Source: Ophioceras dolichostomum
Taxonomy: Eukaryota; Ascomycota; Sordariomycetes; Magnaporthales; Ophioceraceae
Assembly (NCBI GenBank): GCA_003049485.1
Contig: PYST01000133.1
Coordinates: 1-64,000, forward strand
Length of the DNA: 64,000 nt
Reading direction: 5' to 3'
How positions within the stretch are numbered: position 1 is the first letter of the stretch; every line of letters starts with the position of its first letter. This document shows positions 11,958-23,910 of this stretch, piece by piece. The position numbers were made by a program, and so were the translations under genes. The notes below the pieces were generated by a model. The model was not told the DNA's origin and made no database searches. It saw only the letters and a list, made by a program, of their open reading frames with translations.

Positions 11958-14900
11958 CGGGCGGGCGGGCGCTTGACCTCAAGCAGCTGAAGGGGGGGTG
12001 GTGATGGTGGAAGTCTTGAGGGTGGTGGTTGTCAATAGTTTGTTCGAGAAGGTCAGCATCATCGTTCTCTGGTTTCCTTTTGGGATAAGCACGTTTTTAC
12101 CCCTCCAAGGTGCGATCTCTCACACCGCCTCCACGGCACGGGATTGGTGAACAGCGAACGAAAGAAGAGGGGCAACCACACACAAACTGCATTAGACTGC
12201 AGCGTCAGCAGAAGCAGGTCGAGCTGCCGTGTGGCGCTCTCGGGATAAAGGAAGACGCCCCTATCATGCACACCAAGAACGTCGATGTGGTGGAGTGGGA
12301 AGAAAAATCCACGTGGGAAAAGGAAAATAATCCCCTACGTACGTTTGAGAGGCCGTGAGAGGCCGTTTTGGAGGGGGACAAGGGTTGGTAGCAGGTCTTG
12401 GCCTGCGTCCTGATGTTGTGCTGAGACGATGCAGCAAGAAACCGAAAGATGTCTTGTCTTAGCCTGGGCACCCATGATATCAGTTCGAAGCAAGATTTTC
12501 ACTGGTGCTCCAGTAATTCCCCTCCTCTCTTACCCCCTCCTTCGTCGTTATCGCGAAAGAAAGGTTTCGTCAGACCGGACTGACTTTCCACGTTTGGTCG
12601 CGCAATGCTCCCTCCCCCGTCTTGCGATGGTGCGTCGTGTCGACAGTGCTTGCATTGCATCGGACTGGACAGATCCTATCTAGCTCTGCCCGCCCTGCTA
12701 GTCCTGCTTGTCTTGCCCGCTGCCCGCCGTCCGAACGTAGTTATCTTTTAGTCAAAAATCTGCACGCGAGCGGAGCGGTGGGCAGGCCACTTGGGCGAGG
12801 GCATGGGTGCCGCCTGTTCCGGCATTGGGAGGAAAGACGTGAGGAACAGACATCGATCAATATTTTTGGGCTGACAGATGTTCTCGAGACTGTCCTGGAG
12901 GGTTGGCGCTGCGTCAGCCCAGAGTGCGGCTTGGCGGGATCTCACAAATGATCCGAACTTGGTGGGGGGGGATTGGAGGATAAGGGAGGGACAAACATGG
13001 AGGGTACGGGCAGCGGCAGGGCCGTCCATATCGCATCTCAGCTTCTCAAAGTAGTTACGTGCCGAAACAAGGGAGCGAGAGTTGCAGCAGTAGTATCAAT
13101 GATCACCTGGGGTGGCCTTGCTTGCCCCCCTGCCCTGCCTTGCATCACCGGTGTGAACTGTCAACTGTGAGGGCCTCGTTCGACCGTAGGAAAGCGAGGC
13201 AAGCGCTAAGGTGCGAGGGTGCATTTTTTTCCAGATTTTTTTGCCACCATCTGGTGACGCCTCCCGCGTCGGGTCGGTGTGGGAGGCTTGGAGAGTGCAA
13301 GGAGGGCCAAGAGATTGGGGAATCTACAAATCTGAGATTCGCCCTGGCCACTTGGCTTGCCCAGCACGGCCACTGCCAGTGGCCCCTCGCTTCTTCTCTC
13401 CCCCCTCACTTCGGATCCCCCTCTCGTGCTCGCTGCCCGCCCGCGCTGACGAGAGAGAGCGGATCCCCGGACTTCTTGTCTCGTACGTACTCTGTATGTA
13501 CATAGTCTCCAACAGAGCTGCAAGGCGAAGACGACGGCAGCATCGGCCTAGTAATAGCCTGTTTAGCCGCCAATGGGGGAGGACCGTCGTGACGGGATTC
13601 TATCTCCAGCCAACGACGGGACACCGAAATATATTGCCGGGCGGCCGCCCTAGCCGTTTATTGATGAAAAAGACGGGGCCAAGGAAGGGGTCCGGAGGTA
13701 TGAACATACCTAGGTATGTACTGTCCTCTCCCGTCAACCATCAACCGTACCATCAACCCCATGCGGTAGTGTCGTATGGATGTTCGCGAGTATAATAAAT
13801 GAACAATGCAGAGGGAAGACGGAGGGGGGGGTTTGGTTCTTCTTTCTCGGGCTAGTTTCGTGACACATGGACATGCGGGCTCGCGTGTGTGCAAATTGGC
13901 GAGAACGAAAGCTTGTATTCTGCTTCCGACTTTGCCAGTCCGTCAAGTGCGGGTGGTAGGAGCAGCATGGTGCGTTGGAGGCAACCTTGAACCTATGAAA
14001 GAGCGCAAAGGGGGGGTGCATCGTCAGTCATCAATCCATCATCAGCTCTTCGGGTGGAAGGATGTCAGGGGAGGCAGGGAAGTTTGCAGGGCAAAAAAAA
14101 AAAAACCGCCGAAAACCCCTCGTTCGATATGTTCGATTCCTTCGATTCATTCGATGTGCTGTGCAGCGGAAACTGTCAGTGGCTTGCCTGGGCACACGTG
14201 GCACAGCGGCCTGGAGATTGGCGATCCGGCGCATGGATGGTGCCAGCCGGTCACCGTCCAGCAGCGAATGAGGCAGCAATCCGACGAATAACGACTTGCC
14301 TGCAGTGTGGAAGAGTCGCAGCTCGCAAGATAGTGAGGCAGCAGGGCAGTCACATCGGTCAAGTTCTTGGCCCTTGGCGGGCGGGCTTGGGTTGCAGTCT
14401 TGGTTGCGATTGGGAGGGTCTTGGAAAATCTTGGCTTCGCCAGGCCACTCCGGGTTGACGGTATGGGAGGGTGAGGGGATTAATGGAGAAAACGGTGATG
14501 GGAAGCAAGGATGGGAATCGTATTTTTTCTCTGGTTCTCGTTCGTTAACGAACCAGGCACGGTGATATCTTCCTGTTCGCTTGTTCGTCTTTTCCGTCAT
14601 TATTCTGAAAATGGATCGATACCCGGAGCATGTGCGTCGAGGAAACCAGAAAAAAAGAACCCGCATGTCAGCTGCTGCAGAGCACACGCCAACGACAACG
14701 GCAAGTCGAACTGGACGTGGACGGGATATGACTAGGGTCGCAGATCCAGAAGAAAAAACATTTGAGAAGCAAAGCCTCGACACCGAGTTGAGAGGACAAG
14801 TCAAGTCCCCAATATTTTTTATCCATTTTTTATCCACAATCCTTTCGAAGTTCGCCACCTCCCACCTCCCACTTCCCCCATTCCCCGTCTTTTTTCCCCG

Positions 14901-16043
14901 CGCATGTCTCCAGACTCCAGCGCCCAAACCTGTGGCAACAGCCAGTTTTTCAGTGGGAGCAGGCTCACAGAGCCCAGATCTTTGCAGCGAGATGCCAGAT
15001 TGCCAGTCAGGCAACCAATCACTAGCGGCCTGTCCCCCCTCTCGCTGAAACCCCCCGCGAGAGAAGAGGGTCTCCCCGGGTGTTCGCGTCTGTCTGTCTG
15101 TCTCTGTCTTCTGGAGACTGCCAGTGGAGTCTGGGGAGCACTCCAGTGGTCACGCCAGCACCGCAGGCCCTGAACCAAATCTCTGGAAGCCCTGAAGGTA
15201 TCGTTGACTATAGCTTGTAACTCTTTTCGTCCAACGATTGCCTGCGTATTAAGGGGCTGTCGGAAAACGCCACAAAAAAAGGTATGGTACATAACCTTGC
15301 ACGCTATGCCCCTTCACGATGCCGTGCAGAAGGACATCCCATCCGTCCATCCATTTTCCATTACGGAAGGGGCAGAAAAAAGAAGACGGAAGGGAGGGTA
15401 CAAGACCGACGGAAAACGGATACGTGTCCGGCAGCCCACCTCAGGTACCCTCAGTACCATCGAGGTTCAGGGGGACCCACACACACCCACATGCACCCAT
15501 GGCAGAGTAGTACCGGGCAGAAGGGCCGAGGGGTTTAGCCTTGGCGTCGAGAGAAAAACGACGACCAAACGACGCCTCCACCCAAGCACCCTGGGCCATG
15601 CCCGTTTTGGGTTGCGCCGGCCAATCGCAGGCGTGGAACCTACCGGCAAGTGCAGATTTGCCTTTGATGATCAACTCAATGCTGGTTTTGGCCCCTCCCC
15701 AGACTCTGAACATCAGTCAGATTTTCCCCAATGCTAGTCCATCATCCATCACCGACAGCACTCGCTGCGGCAGGTTCCTCCGTACCTCTTCCTCTGCTGC
15801 CTGCGTGCTGGATTCTATCCTACGGATGTACATACGTTCTCTTTCTTGTTACGCACAATAAAGAGATGGGTACTTACGCCGTAAAGTATACATAGACGAG
15901 GGATGTGTGGTACTCCGGGAGGTGGGAGGCTAACGTACCGGATGTATTCGAACCTTGTACACACATGGGCACGTACCGTATTCATCCAATACAGACGGGC
16001 ATCTGCATCAAACTTACTCGCACACCCGGGACACATCCTGCAC

Positions 16044-16086
16044 CACGGGTTTGGTCGCTCGTTCGTTCGTTCGTTCGTCCGTCCGC
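16044..16086. repeat. (TTCG)n / (TCCG)n short tandem repeat
   Basis: Repeated GTTCGTTCGTTCG units pass into GTCCGTCCG, giving Ser/Val/Arg-like repetitive frames on the plus strand. It is a simple repeat in a gene-free region. Confidence 0.85.
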
Positions 16087-16599
16087 CTCTCTCGTGTCCT
16101 TCTGCTCGTCCCATTTCCCCCGTCTCTTTCGACCCCATTTTTCCCCATCCAATCCTGGCATTGACGCCGGCGCTAGGAATAGAGCCTATCCAGGAAACCC
16201 CCTGCTGTGAGGAAAGAAGGGCAACACAGGGAGACGGACAAGACCCATTTCCCCATTCCCCCATTCCCCGTATTCCTCTGCTCCTCCCTCGTGCTTCCCA
16301 CCCTGGCTTCCCTTCCGCCTAGCGTCTTTTTTTCTCGACTATGGTCAGCCCCACGCGACACAGAGGCGAGAAGAAGGGGGAGTAGGGAAATAGAGGGCGT
16401 GTGTGGATGTGAAGTGGGTGTAAGGTATCGTGCATGCATGTTTGTGTGTGTGTTGGGTGTGTGGGAGGAGGGAGTGGAGGTTGACAAAAGAAAAAAAAAG
16501 TGGTGATGAGCGAGAACCAAAAAACTCCCTTCGAGAGAGGCAAGATCAGAACACCACCACTCAATAACAAAGTGCAGCAGCGTGTGCAACCCACCTCGA

Positions 16600-17144
16600 C
16601 CCTTGCCTTGACACCCGGCCTGCCGTGCTTACGATCGTCGTCTTCAATTTTTTTATATCAAGGCAGCTCCCGTCCTCCAAAGTCTTCTTGTCTCATCTCT
16701 TTCCCCTCCTCATCCCCATCACTTCTTCTTTTCTCTCATCTTCACCACCCCGCCCAAGGTTGACATTCTTTTGTCCAACCTTCCGCGCTCTGGCCTTTTT
16801 GGGTGCTTGTTTCTAACTTCACCACCCTAATCCCCCTCCCTCCCTTCACGCGTGCACGCGACAGCAGTTCGTCCGCGTCAACCACCCTCCCCTCTCTCCC
16901 TGCCGAGAGTGACTCGCGACGTTCCTGGCTTCCTGCACCATCCCGCGACTCCTCCACCAGAGTCACACATCAATCCCTCCTTTCTCACCTCCCCCGACTA
17001 CCCAACCCAATTTTATCAGAAGAGAGCATTTGCATTCCCTTTTTTTGCTGCAGTGCCACCTCGTTTCTAAAACCTTGTGTTTTCGTTTGTCCAACTCCAA
17101 ACAACAAGCACAAAGTACACAAGAACTCAGCCGCCACAATCACA
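16600..17144 (+). promoter_or_regulatory. Pyrimidine-rich promoter and 5' leader of the MFS transporter gene
   Basis: The plus strand is strongly enriched in C and T tracts upstream of the start at 17145, as is common in promoters and leaders of highly expressed fungal genes. An upstream ATG at 16803 lies in frame with the transporter and is not followed by a stop. It could in principle add 114 residues, but these are Ser/Pro-rich, unlike a transporter N-terminus, and would precede an ordinary ACS-family start. Confidence 0.5.
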
Positions 17145-18988
17145 ATGCCCGGCTACATCTCAGAACGGTCCGACCAGGACCGCGATGTCAAGGACAAGCC
17201 CAGCAGCTCGGCGCCCTCCGTGCAGATCGAGCTCGACAGCGGAGCCGAGAAGCCCACCAAGGGCCACTTCGAGGACGTCGAGTCGTCCGGCTGGGATGCC
17301 AAGGCGACCGCGAGGCTCGTCCGCCGCATCGACTGGCACCTGATTCCCTTCCTGGCTGGTCTCTACCTGCTTTCCTTCCTGGACCGCACCAACATCGGCA
17401 ATGCCCGCCTCGACACCCTCGAGAAGGATCTCGGCCTGAGCACCGCCAAGCTGCAGTACAATGACGCGCTCGCCATCTTCTTCCCATTCTACGTCGCCGC
17501 CGAGGTCCCGTCCAACATGGCCATGAAGCGCTTCCGCCCTTCGATCTGGATTCCCTCCATCATGGTTGTCTGGGCCATCTGCACCACCTTGATGGGCATT
17601 GTCAACAGCTACGCCGGCCTGATGGTTTGCCGTGCCGCGCTCGGCATCGCTGAGGGCGGTCTCTTCCCCGGCATCACCTACTAGTGAGTTTCAGTGCCTC
17701 TCTCTATTCACTTCGGCCATCCGAAAGCAAATCAACAGCAAATGTCCCAACGAGATTGATTGCTAACAAGCACTTACACCTGCAGCATCACTCTCTGGTA
17801 CCGCCGCCACGAGTGCGGTTTCCGCATGGCCATCTTCTTCTCTGCCGCCACCGCTGCTGGCGCCTTCGGAGGTCTTCTCGCCCGCGGTATTCTGGAGATG
17901 CGCGGCGTCGGTGGCCTCTCCGGCTGGCAGTGGATCTTCATCCTCGAGGGTATCCTGACCATGATCGTCGGTAAGTCTTTTTTTTCGATCTCACTACCTA
18001 GACTCCTAGGCAACCAACCAAACGCTCCCACATTCATCCCAAAATGTCGACAATGAATAATCGACTGACATTCGTCTCTTCTTTCCACAGCCCTTGCTGC
18101 CTACAAGGCCATGTACGACTACGCCGACACTGCCAAGTTCCTGTCCGAGGAGGAGCGCAAGGAGGTCACCGGCCGCCTCAAGCTCGACCGCTCTTCGCTG
18201 GCTGACGAGTTCGACATGCGCTACTTCTGGGATGCCGTCAAGGACTGGAAGATCTGGGTCCACATGATCATCACCATCGGCGTCTACACCGGCCTGTATT
18301 CGTACTCGCTCTTCCTGCCCACCATCATCAGCGGCCTTGGTTACACCGACCCCAAGCTTGCCCAGCTCATGACCGTTCCCCCTTACATCGTGGCCTGCGT
18401 GTTCTGCATTGCCGCTGGCTACGCCGCCGATCGTCTGGGCCAGCGCGGTCTGTTCATGATCAGCTTCATGCTCATAGCGTACGTTTTTGAGAATCCGAAA
18501 CCCTCCCAATACACCGAGAAAAGCAAAACAAACAGACATGCTAACATCTCTCTTACAGTATGGCCGGCCTCATCATGCTCATCGCCTCCGACAGCAACAA
18601 CACCAAGTACGCCGGCTGCTTCCTGATGGCCACCGGTATCTACCCCAACGTGCCCCAGGGTGTCGCCTGGAACGGCAACAACATCGGCGGCTCCCTCAAG
18701 CGCGGCGTCGGCATCGCCATGCACGTCGGCTTCGGCAACCTCGGCGGCACCATCTCGGCCTACCTGTACCTGAAGAAGGACGGCCCCCGCTACATCTCGG
18801 GCCACGCCTCCCTGCTCGCCCTCCAGGGCATGGCCTGCATCCTGTCCATCTTCATGCACATCTACCTGCGCCGCGAGAACGCCCGCCGCGACGCCGCCTA
18901 CAAGCCCCCCTCGGAGTACACCGAGGAGGAGCGCGTCGCCGAGAGGACCAAGGGCGACAACGCCACTTTCTTCCGGTACACCATCTAA
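17145..18988 (+). CDS. MFS transporter, anion:cation symporter (Dal5/Tna1-like) family
   Basis: Four exons: 17145-17683, 17786-17970, 18091-18478 and 18559-18988, giving 513 residues. All three introns have GT...AG ends and a CTAAC or CTGAC branch site, and the frame closes exactly. The protein has a hydrophilic N-terminus, then RIDWHLIPFLAGLYLLSFLDRTNIGNA, the hallmark first helix and loop of the fungal ACS family that includes allantoate and nicotinic acid permeases. GIAEGGLFPGITYYITLWYRR is the conserved helix 4-5 region. The length fits a 12-helix carrier in the plasma membrane. It probably imports a small organic anion or vitamin by proton symport; the substrate cannot be read from the sequence. 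The start has a good context (CACAATGCC). The in-frame ATG at 16803 is rejected as leader. Confidence 0.92.
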
Positions 18989-21900
18989 CGGCGTTGTCAT
19001 GGTGTCAACTGGTCCGATGACCGACCATCAAGGGGAAAGGAAAGTCTGCTTGTCCTTGTCCCCCCTTTTCTTCTTTTCTTTTTTTCCTTTGTGAATATGT
19101 CCGGCTAGCCAGACAGCCAGCCGCTCATAGCCGTCCCAAATTCCGTTTTGTAGAAAAGCATCGGGACCGGGCATCAGCAGCTCAGGAGGTGGCATTTCTC
19201 ATCACTACTCTCTATTATTATTACCAATTTCTCTCTTCATCAAAGCCTAAATAGATTGGGTTTCTCACACATCACATCATTCATGTCCTTCCATCTCTCT
19301 ATCTCTCTGGTCTACATCTCACATGTCTCTCTGGGCAAATGGGTTTGGGATTTCTGGAAGAGGAAGGATACGATCATGGAGACGACGATTAAGGGGCGCC
19401 ATGTACTCATTTCGCGCATGCCTGGCTTTCCTCAGGGTCGACGCGAGAGTCTGGTGCATTCAGGTCTGTCGTTACATAGCTCTACTAGTCTGACAGACAG
19501 AAGCATTCTGTCTGCTTTCTAAAGTCTTATCATAATGAAAAGACACGGGATCAAAAAAAACCTCGCAAGAGCAGTTCGCGCCCACTGTGCACTAACGAGG
19601 CCTGATCGAGACCACAGTCGGAAATTGGCGTCTAGGTCACCATCAGCTGTCTACCAGGCACTTCTTCCGACCCTAGCATTCGTCCGCTCCCCCCCCCCCC
19701 TCTTCTCTCTTTCAGTGCCAAGCACTCTGCTGCTCTAGAGCCACCCATCAGAGCTAATCAGACCTCGTGCAAACCTGTCTTCTCCCACATAGAGACCAAC
19801 CCTCCTCCATGCCAGCGTCCATAGGCGTGCCCGATCCCCTTCGCCTAGTCTAGTACCGTAAGTGCGCACGAACAGCTGCAGTCATTAAGCCCCAATCTCT
19901 TGTAGCCAGCCGAGTCGATGCCCACCTTACTGACTTTTGGAATACTAGGCGTGCGCAGGCAGGTAAGCTAGCGCAGGAACGCGGCGCCCAGACGATTCCA
20001 GCACAGCACAGATGGACGTGCGTTGCTTACAAGCAGAAAGAAGAGAAAAACAGTCGGTCTCATCTCAGTCCAAGTCGACGCAACTCTCTTGATCCAGCAT
20101 CGTCCGTCGTCGAAGCCGTCCGTGTGGTATCAAGGTGTGTGGGTTGGCGATTCGCAGGTGTTAAAGTTACGATGTGTGCCACGAACGAATGGAGCGATAA
20201 TTATCGGCCCATCGCTATCCCCAACCGGCCGCAGTCGTTCTGGAGGTGCGTCTTGCGACCCCCGTAGACAGATGTTGTCGTGGCCGGGCAATATTGTGTC
20301 GAAACAGTCTTGAGAGGACATATACTTGCACGGAGTCTGCACTTGCAAGACTAGAGGTCAGTATCTACCTACCTAAGTAACTTCAGAGTCAGACAGGAAA
20401 CTCGAAGACTCACTCCGCCAGCACTGGTGCTGACTTGGTCAAGTTTAGTGGCACTTCTTGCTGGTCTGCGGCTGTGGTGCTGTGGGCAGCGCCTCGAACT
20501 TGTCCCTCGCCGGTAATAGAAACAGCCTTGGATGGGTCATCACAGATGCCACACGCTCTGGCCAACAGGATAGAGATTCTATCAAGAGTCTAGTTGGGCC
20601 AGGGACACTTCCTAGGACTGTTCAGTTATTAAACCCTCGCCGCCGCCTCCCTTCCACCTTAAGATCAACGCTCGAGCCATCCCAGGTCCCTATCGCCTTG
20701 GTGTTGCTAGTACCGGGAAGGCCGCATCTTCAGAAGTACTCGGCGGTGGCATAGTGGCGGGTGTAGAGGCTTTCATTGTACTAACATCGCCATCGTGGGG
20801 ATCTTCGGCTCCTAGCTGATTCGGAGGTGGATCGACCGCCTTCGGGTTTCAAAGAGACTCTGCACGGGGCTGTGCGTAGGTCGAGCGAAAAGACACCGAC
20901 GACAGAATTTATTCCGCAAGGAACATCGCTGCAAGGTCGGAGGGTTTGCCTAGGCTGATGACACCGGTGATGATGTATGACTTCTGAGGATTGTCACGAA
21001 GTGGTCTGTTCGGACGATAATTAGTGTTAGTTGAGGTTGAGGCAGAGGATCAGTTGGCTGGTCAAACAAGCATCCGCCGTGAACCCATAGTTCAGGCATC
21101 AGCCTCCCTGGATGCCATTACTACTGATCCCACTCAGGATTGCCCCGGGCTTTGTTTTTTTCGACAAGAATAAGATAGTGGCTCCCGGTCCCGAGTTCTT
21201 GCCTCAGCTTGTGCTGCTTCGTTAGCCGGACTTCCTCCATACGGATGGAGTCATGGAGTCATAGGAGCAAGGGGGCGATCTCACCTGGCAGGTCAAAACC
21301 TCGATAACAAAAGGCTAGTTCAGTCTGGTGTCCTGGTCGTTTTCAAAGAAGGGATCTGTATGCCAAGCAACAAATCAGTTCGGGGAGGGGCTGGCGGAAG
21401 GGGTTGGGGCTGGAAACTTTGGGACGCGACGCGAGGCTGTCAACATTCGAAGAGATGCCTACAAAAAGAAAAAGAACAAGCCACCCATTGAATGACGGGA
21501 GACCACATACCGTAAAGTGCCCTAACCTGTGGAACCGCGATTTGCGTCCCTGCAGCCTGGGAGAGAATTTGATCGAAACTACCTATTTGGGGAGCGCTCC
21601 AGTACTGGCACGGCTCGCAATTCAAGTCGAGAGTTACAGTGGATTTGGAGGAAAACGAGGGGCAAGCCACGATTTCGGTCAACAAGCGAAGGGTCACTCA
21701 TCGCGTGGTCGGTCTTCTGTGCTCCTCTGGACAGTATTCTGCGTGAGGTTAATTTAGTGTTTTCCGCGCCTGGTGGAGGAAGAGGCGCAGTTCGGACGAA
21801 GCCGCCACCCACCACCACCGGGTCGTCGGGTTTCAGGAACAGGAGATAAGAGTGGCAAAAGGAGATAAGAGGGCAGTAATACCGGCTCATGGGGGATGCC

Positions 21901-22545
21901 TCTGGCCCAATTTTGTTGGTATTCGTGGATGGTACATACGATGCAGACCAGGCAATTCTGAGGAACATTGTGGGTTGTGTTGGAACTGGACGGCTGTGGG
22001 AGTTGGGCAGATCTGGAAAATGGGTATAGGAAATGTGGCAAGCCCGTGAGTCACTTCACTTTCAGCGAAGTATCTTATGTAGAGGGCACGGCTGGCAGAC
22101 TTCAAAAGCAAGTGGATAAGTCGAAATATTTTCAAGTTGGGACGAGGAGACGATCGGACCGCGAAGACAACAGACCACGGTAGAAGCTTGTGGCGATGTA
22201 AACAAAGGAGCTGGCAGAGTGTCGGAGCTCTTGTCCTGCTCCCAGCAGTAGGTTGGACCTCGTAGACGCTGGAACCACCCCGAAGATCACCTGGAGCCAG
22301 CGTGGAAGGGCAACAGGCCACGGCAGCTCCAGGCCCTCGTCTCCTACCGCGTCATAACCCCCTCACACAGCCACACACCCTCGCCGGCTCCGGCAGCCTC
22401 TCCTCGTTGCTCCTTCCCTCTTCTGCTCCCCCCTCCCCCTTCACGTGCCCACACACTCCCCACCCAGCACCCCCCCCCCCAGGCACCTGACAGCCCTTAT
22501 AAGCTCGTTCCACACTCACCCTCTCAACAATCAGAGATCCAAACA
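18989..22545. other. Intergenic, no supported gene
   Basis: About 3.5 kb between the MFS gene and the tRNA cluster. It contains the presumed transporter 3' end, a homopolymer C run near 19690, and a TACCTACCTAA motif near 20365. Short open frames show no recognised domain. Confidence 0.55.
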
Positions 22546-22619
22546 GGCCTCGTGGTCTAGTGGAAAGACACCCCGGTTGCGTATCGGGGAGATCCCAGGA
22601 TCGAAACCTGGCGGGGCTG
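22546..22619 (+). tRNA. tRNA-Arg-like gene 1, anticodon GCG (unusual)
   Basis: A cloverleaf can be folded. The acceptor GGCCTCG pairs with CGGGGCT, the D stem is GTCT/AGAC, the T stem is CCAGG/CCTGG, and the anticodon stem extends to six pairs around the loop TTGCGTA. The anticodon GCG lies at 22579-22581. The A box (TGGTCTAGTGG) and B box (GATCGAAAC) match RNA polymerase III promoter consensus, and a long T run follows at about 22625. A conserved TATA-like CTTATAAG lies about 48 bases upstream. Odd points are GCG instead of the usual eukaryotic ACG, U at position 37, and an A in place of T at position 54 of the T loop, as in initiator tRNAs. Confidence 0.75.
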
Positions 22620-22721
22620 CTCTCTTTTTTTTTTTTTTTCATTGTTGCTCCCACCACCTGGGACACCCATCCCCTTATAGGTTCGTTCATCGTCTCCATT
22701 TCACAACAACAAGACAAGAAA

Positions 22722-22796
22722 GGCCTCGTGGTCTAGTGGGAAAGACATTCCGACTACGTATCGGAAAGATCCCAGGATCGAAACCTGGCGGGGCTG
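22722..22796 (+). tRNA. tRNA-Arg-like gene 2, anticodon ACG
   Basis: Second copy of the tandem set, with the same acceptor, D, and T arms as gene 1. The anticodon arm is TTCCGA/TCGGAA around the loop CTACGTA, giving ACG at 22756-22758, the normal Arg anticodon for CGN codons. It has one more base in the D loop. A TATA-like CTTATAG lies about 48 bases upstream and T runs follow. The AUCGAAA T loop and U37 are shared with its neighbours, so the whole family is odd, not just one decayed copy. Confidence 0.8.
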
Positions 22797-22913
22797 TCTT
22801 CTTTTCTGCTATTTTTTCCTTTTCTCTTTTTTGCTGCCACCCACCACGAGGAGGACCATCTCACCCTTCATAAGTCGATTCCCATGCTCGTCTTTCCAAC
22901 AATGACACAAGCA

Positions 22914-22987
22914 GGCCTCGTGGTCTAGTGGAAAGACACTCCGGTTGCGTATCGGAGAGATCCCAGGATCGAAACCTGGCGGGGCTG
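22914..22987 (+). tRNA. tRNA-Arg-like gene 3, anticodon GCG (unusual)
   Basis: Third copy, nearly identical to gene 1. The anticodon stem is CTCCGG/TCGGAG, with compensating changes relative to gene 1 that keep pairing, and the anticodon GCG is at 22947-22949. A- and B-box promoters are intact and a T run follows from 22990. Preserved pairing despite stem divergence argues that the copies have been under selection as RNA. Confidence 0.75.
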
Positions 22988-22997
22988 TCTCTTTTTT

Positions 22998-23910
22998 TGT
23001 CTTTTTTCGTCCTTTCTTTTTTGCAGCTATTCACATTTTCGTCCCGCTGGCAGAGAGGCCGGTGATCAGATGACAATCCCACGTCCCTTTTTTTTCGTTC
23101 ACCTTGCCTCTATCCCCATCCCGTCTCGACATTAGACATACCACTACATGACGACATCCACGTCGTCTGTCCCTTGAAGCTATTCCCAACTCATCCCAAC
23201 ACAACACGAGACATGGAAGTGACTAGCCTACAATAGTAGCGAGCAGTAGATCGAGATAGACGATATTGATTTTCAAAAATGTTCCTCATGGGTACCTCTG
23301 ATTTTTCTGACCGGTGCATGCACAAGAAACATCGTGATGACGCTCAAAAGCAATGTGTGTGCATCGATGCCCTTACTTGGGATGAAAGTTGGCCTCGACC
23401 ATCGATCTCTTACTTGGCCCAGGTTGGCTGCCCAAATTTTCAGATGGCATGTTGTCGACTTTCAGTGGGAAGCTAGGTGATTCAGCCGACGACGGGGCCC
23501 CGACCAGGCCATAAAGGTGGTTATCGTGCCCTGGAGCAGCCTGCCGACCGTGTCCCCAACCGCTCTGCCCACCAGCCCTACCACCACCACCTTCACCACC
23601 TTACCGGCTTCTTTTTCTGTACCTGGTAAGCAGCCCTGCCTTGCAGAACAACAACCGACCACCCCTGGCCATTACCTATTTGTTCCCCCTTGAAGCTGAC
23701 AGTCTTTGTTTATATCTCTTCGTCATTGTGTTGTTTTTATTTGCATCCCTTGCACACAGAGACGTGTTTAGGTCGAGGCGAGCTTCCAGCAAGAAGAGCA
23801 AGAGCTCAGACAAAGAGCTCTCCTCCTTCGAAAAATTCACAGAAAGAAAACCGGACACATCTCCAACAATCCCACCAAAGACCTGTTAAAAATCAAAATC
23901 AAAATCAAAA
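22998..23910. other. Intergenic; promoter and leader of the DUF2306 gene in its right part
   Basis: No supported gene. The right part (about 23640-23910) is pyrimidine-rich and ends in a short repeated AAATCAAAATCAAAATC just before the start at 23911, consistent with a 5' leader. Confidence 0.55.

Larger units (their letters stand above)
5001..16600. other. Long gene-poor stretch
   Basis: About 11.6 kb in which no open frame shows a domain, a convincing splice structure or coding-like composition. The longest frame (minus 14031-15014, 327 codons) has a mixed, low-information sequence and overlaps equally long frames on the other strand. The stretch contains simple repeats, short A and T runs and pyrimidine tracts, and one N gap. 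It is not notably AT-rich, unlike strongly RIP-mutated (repeat-induced point mutation) repeats. It may hold long leaders, non-coding transcripts or lineage-specific genes that cannot be seen by eye. Confidence 0.5.
22490..22997 (+). repeat. Tandem duplication of tRNA transcription units (period about 176-192 bp)
   Basis: Each unit comprises a TATA-like element in a CCCTTATA or CCCTTCATA context, a pyrimidine-rich spacer ending in CAACAA-type sequence, the tRNA gene, and a T-rich terminator. Similarity extends into the 5' flanks, so whole units were duplicated. Confidence 0.8.

Noticed and set aside
14031..15014. 327-codon minus-strand frame in the gene-poor stretch
   Set aside because: It has no recognisable domain, mixed composition, and long competing frames on the opposite strand. 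It could be chance; only transcript data would decide.
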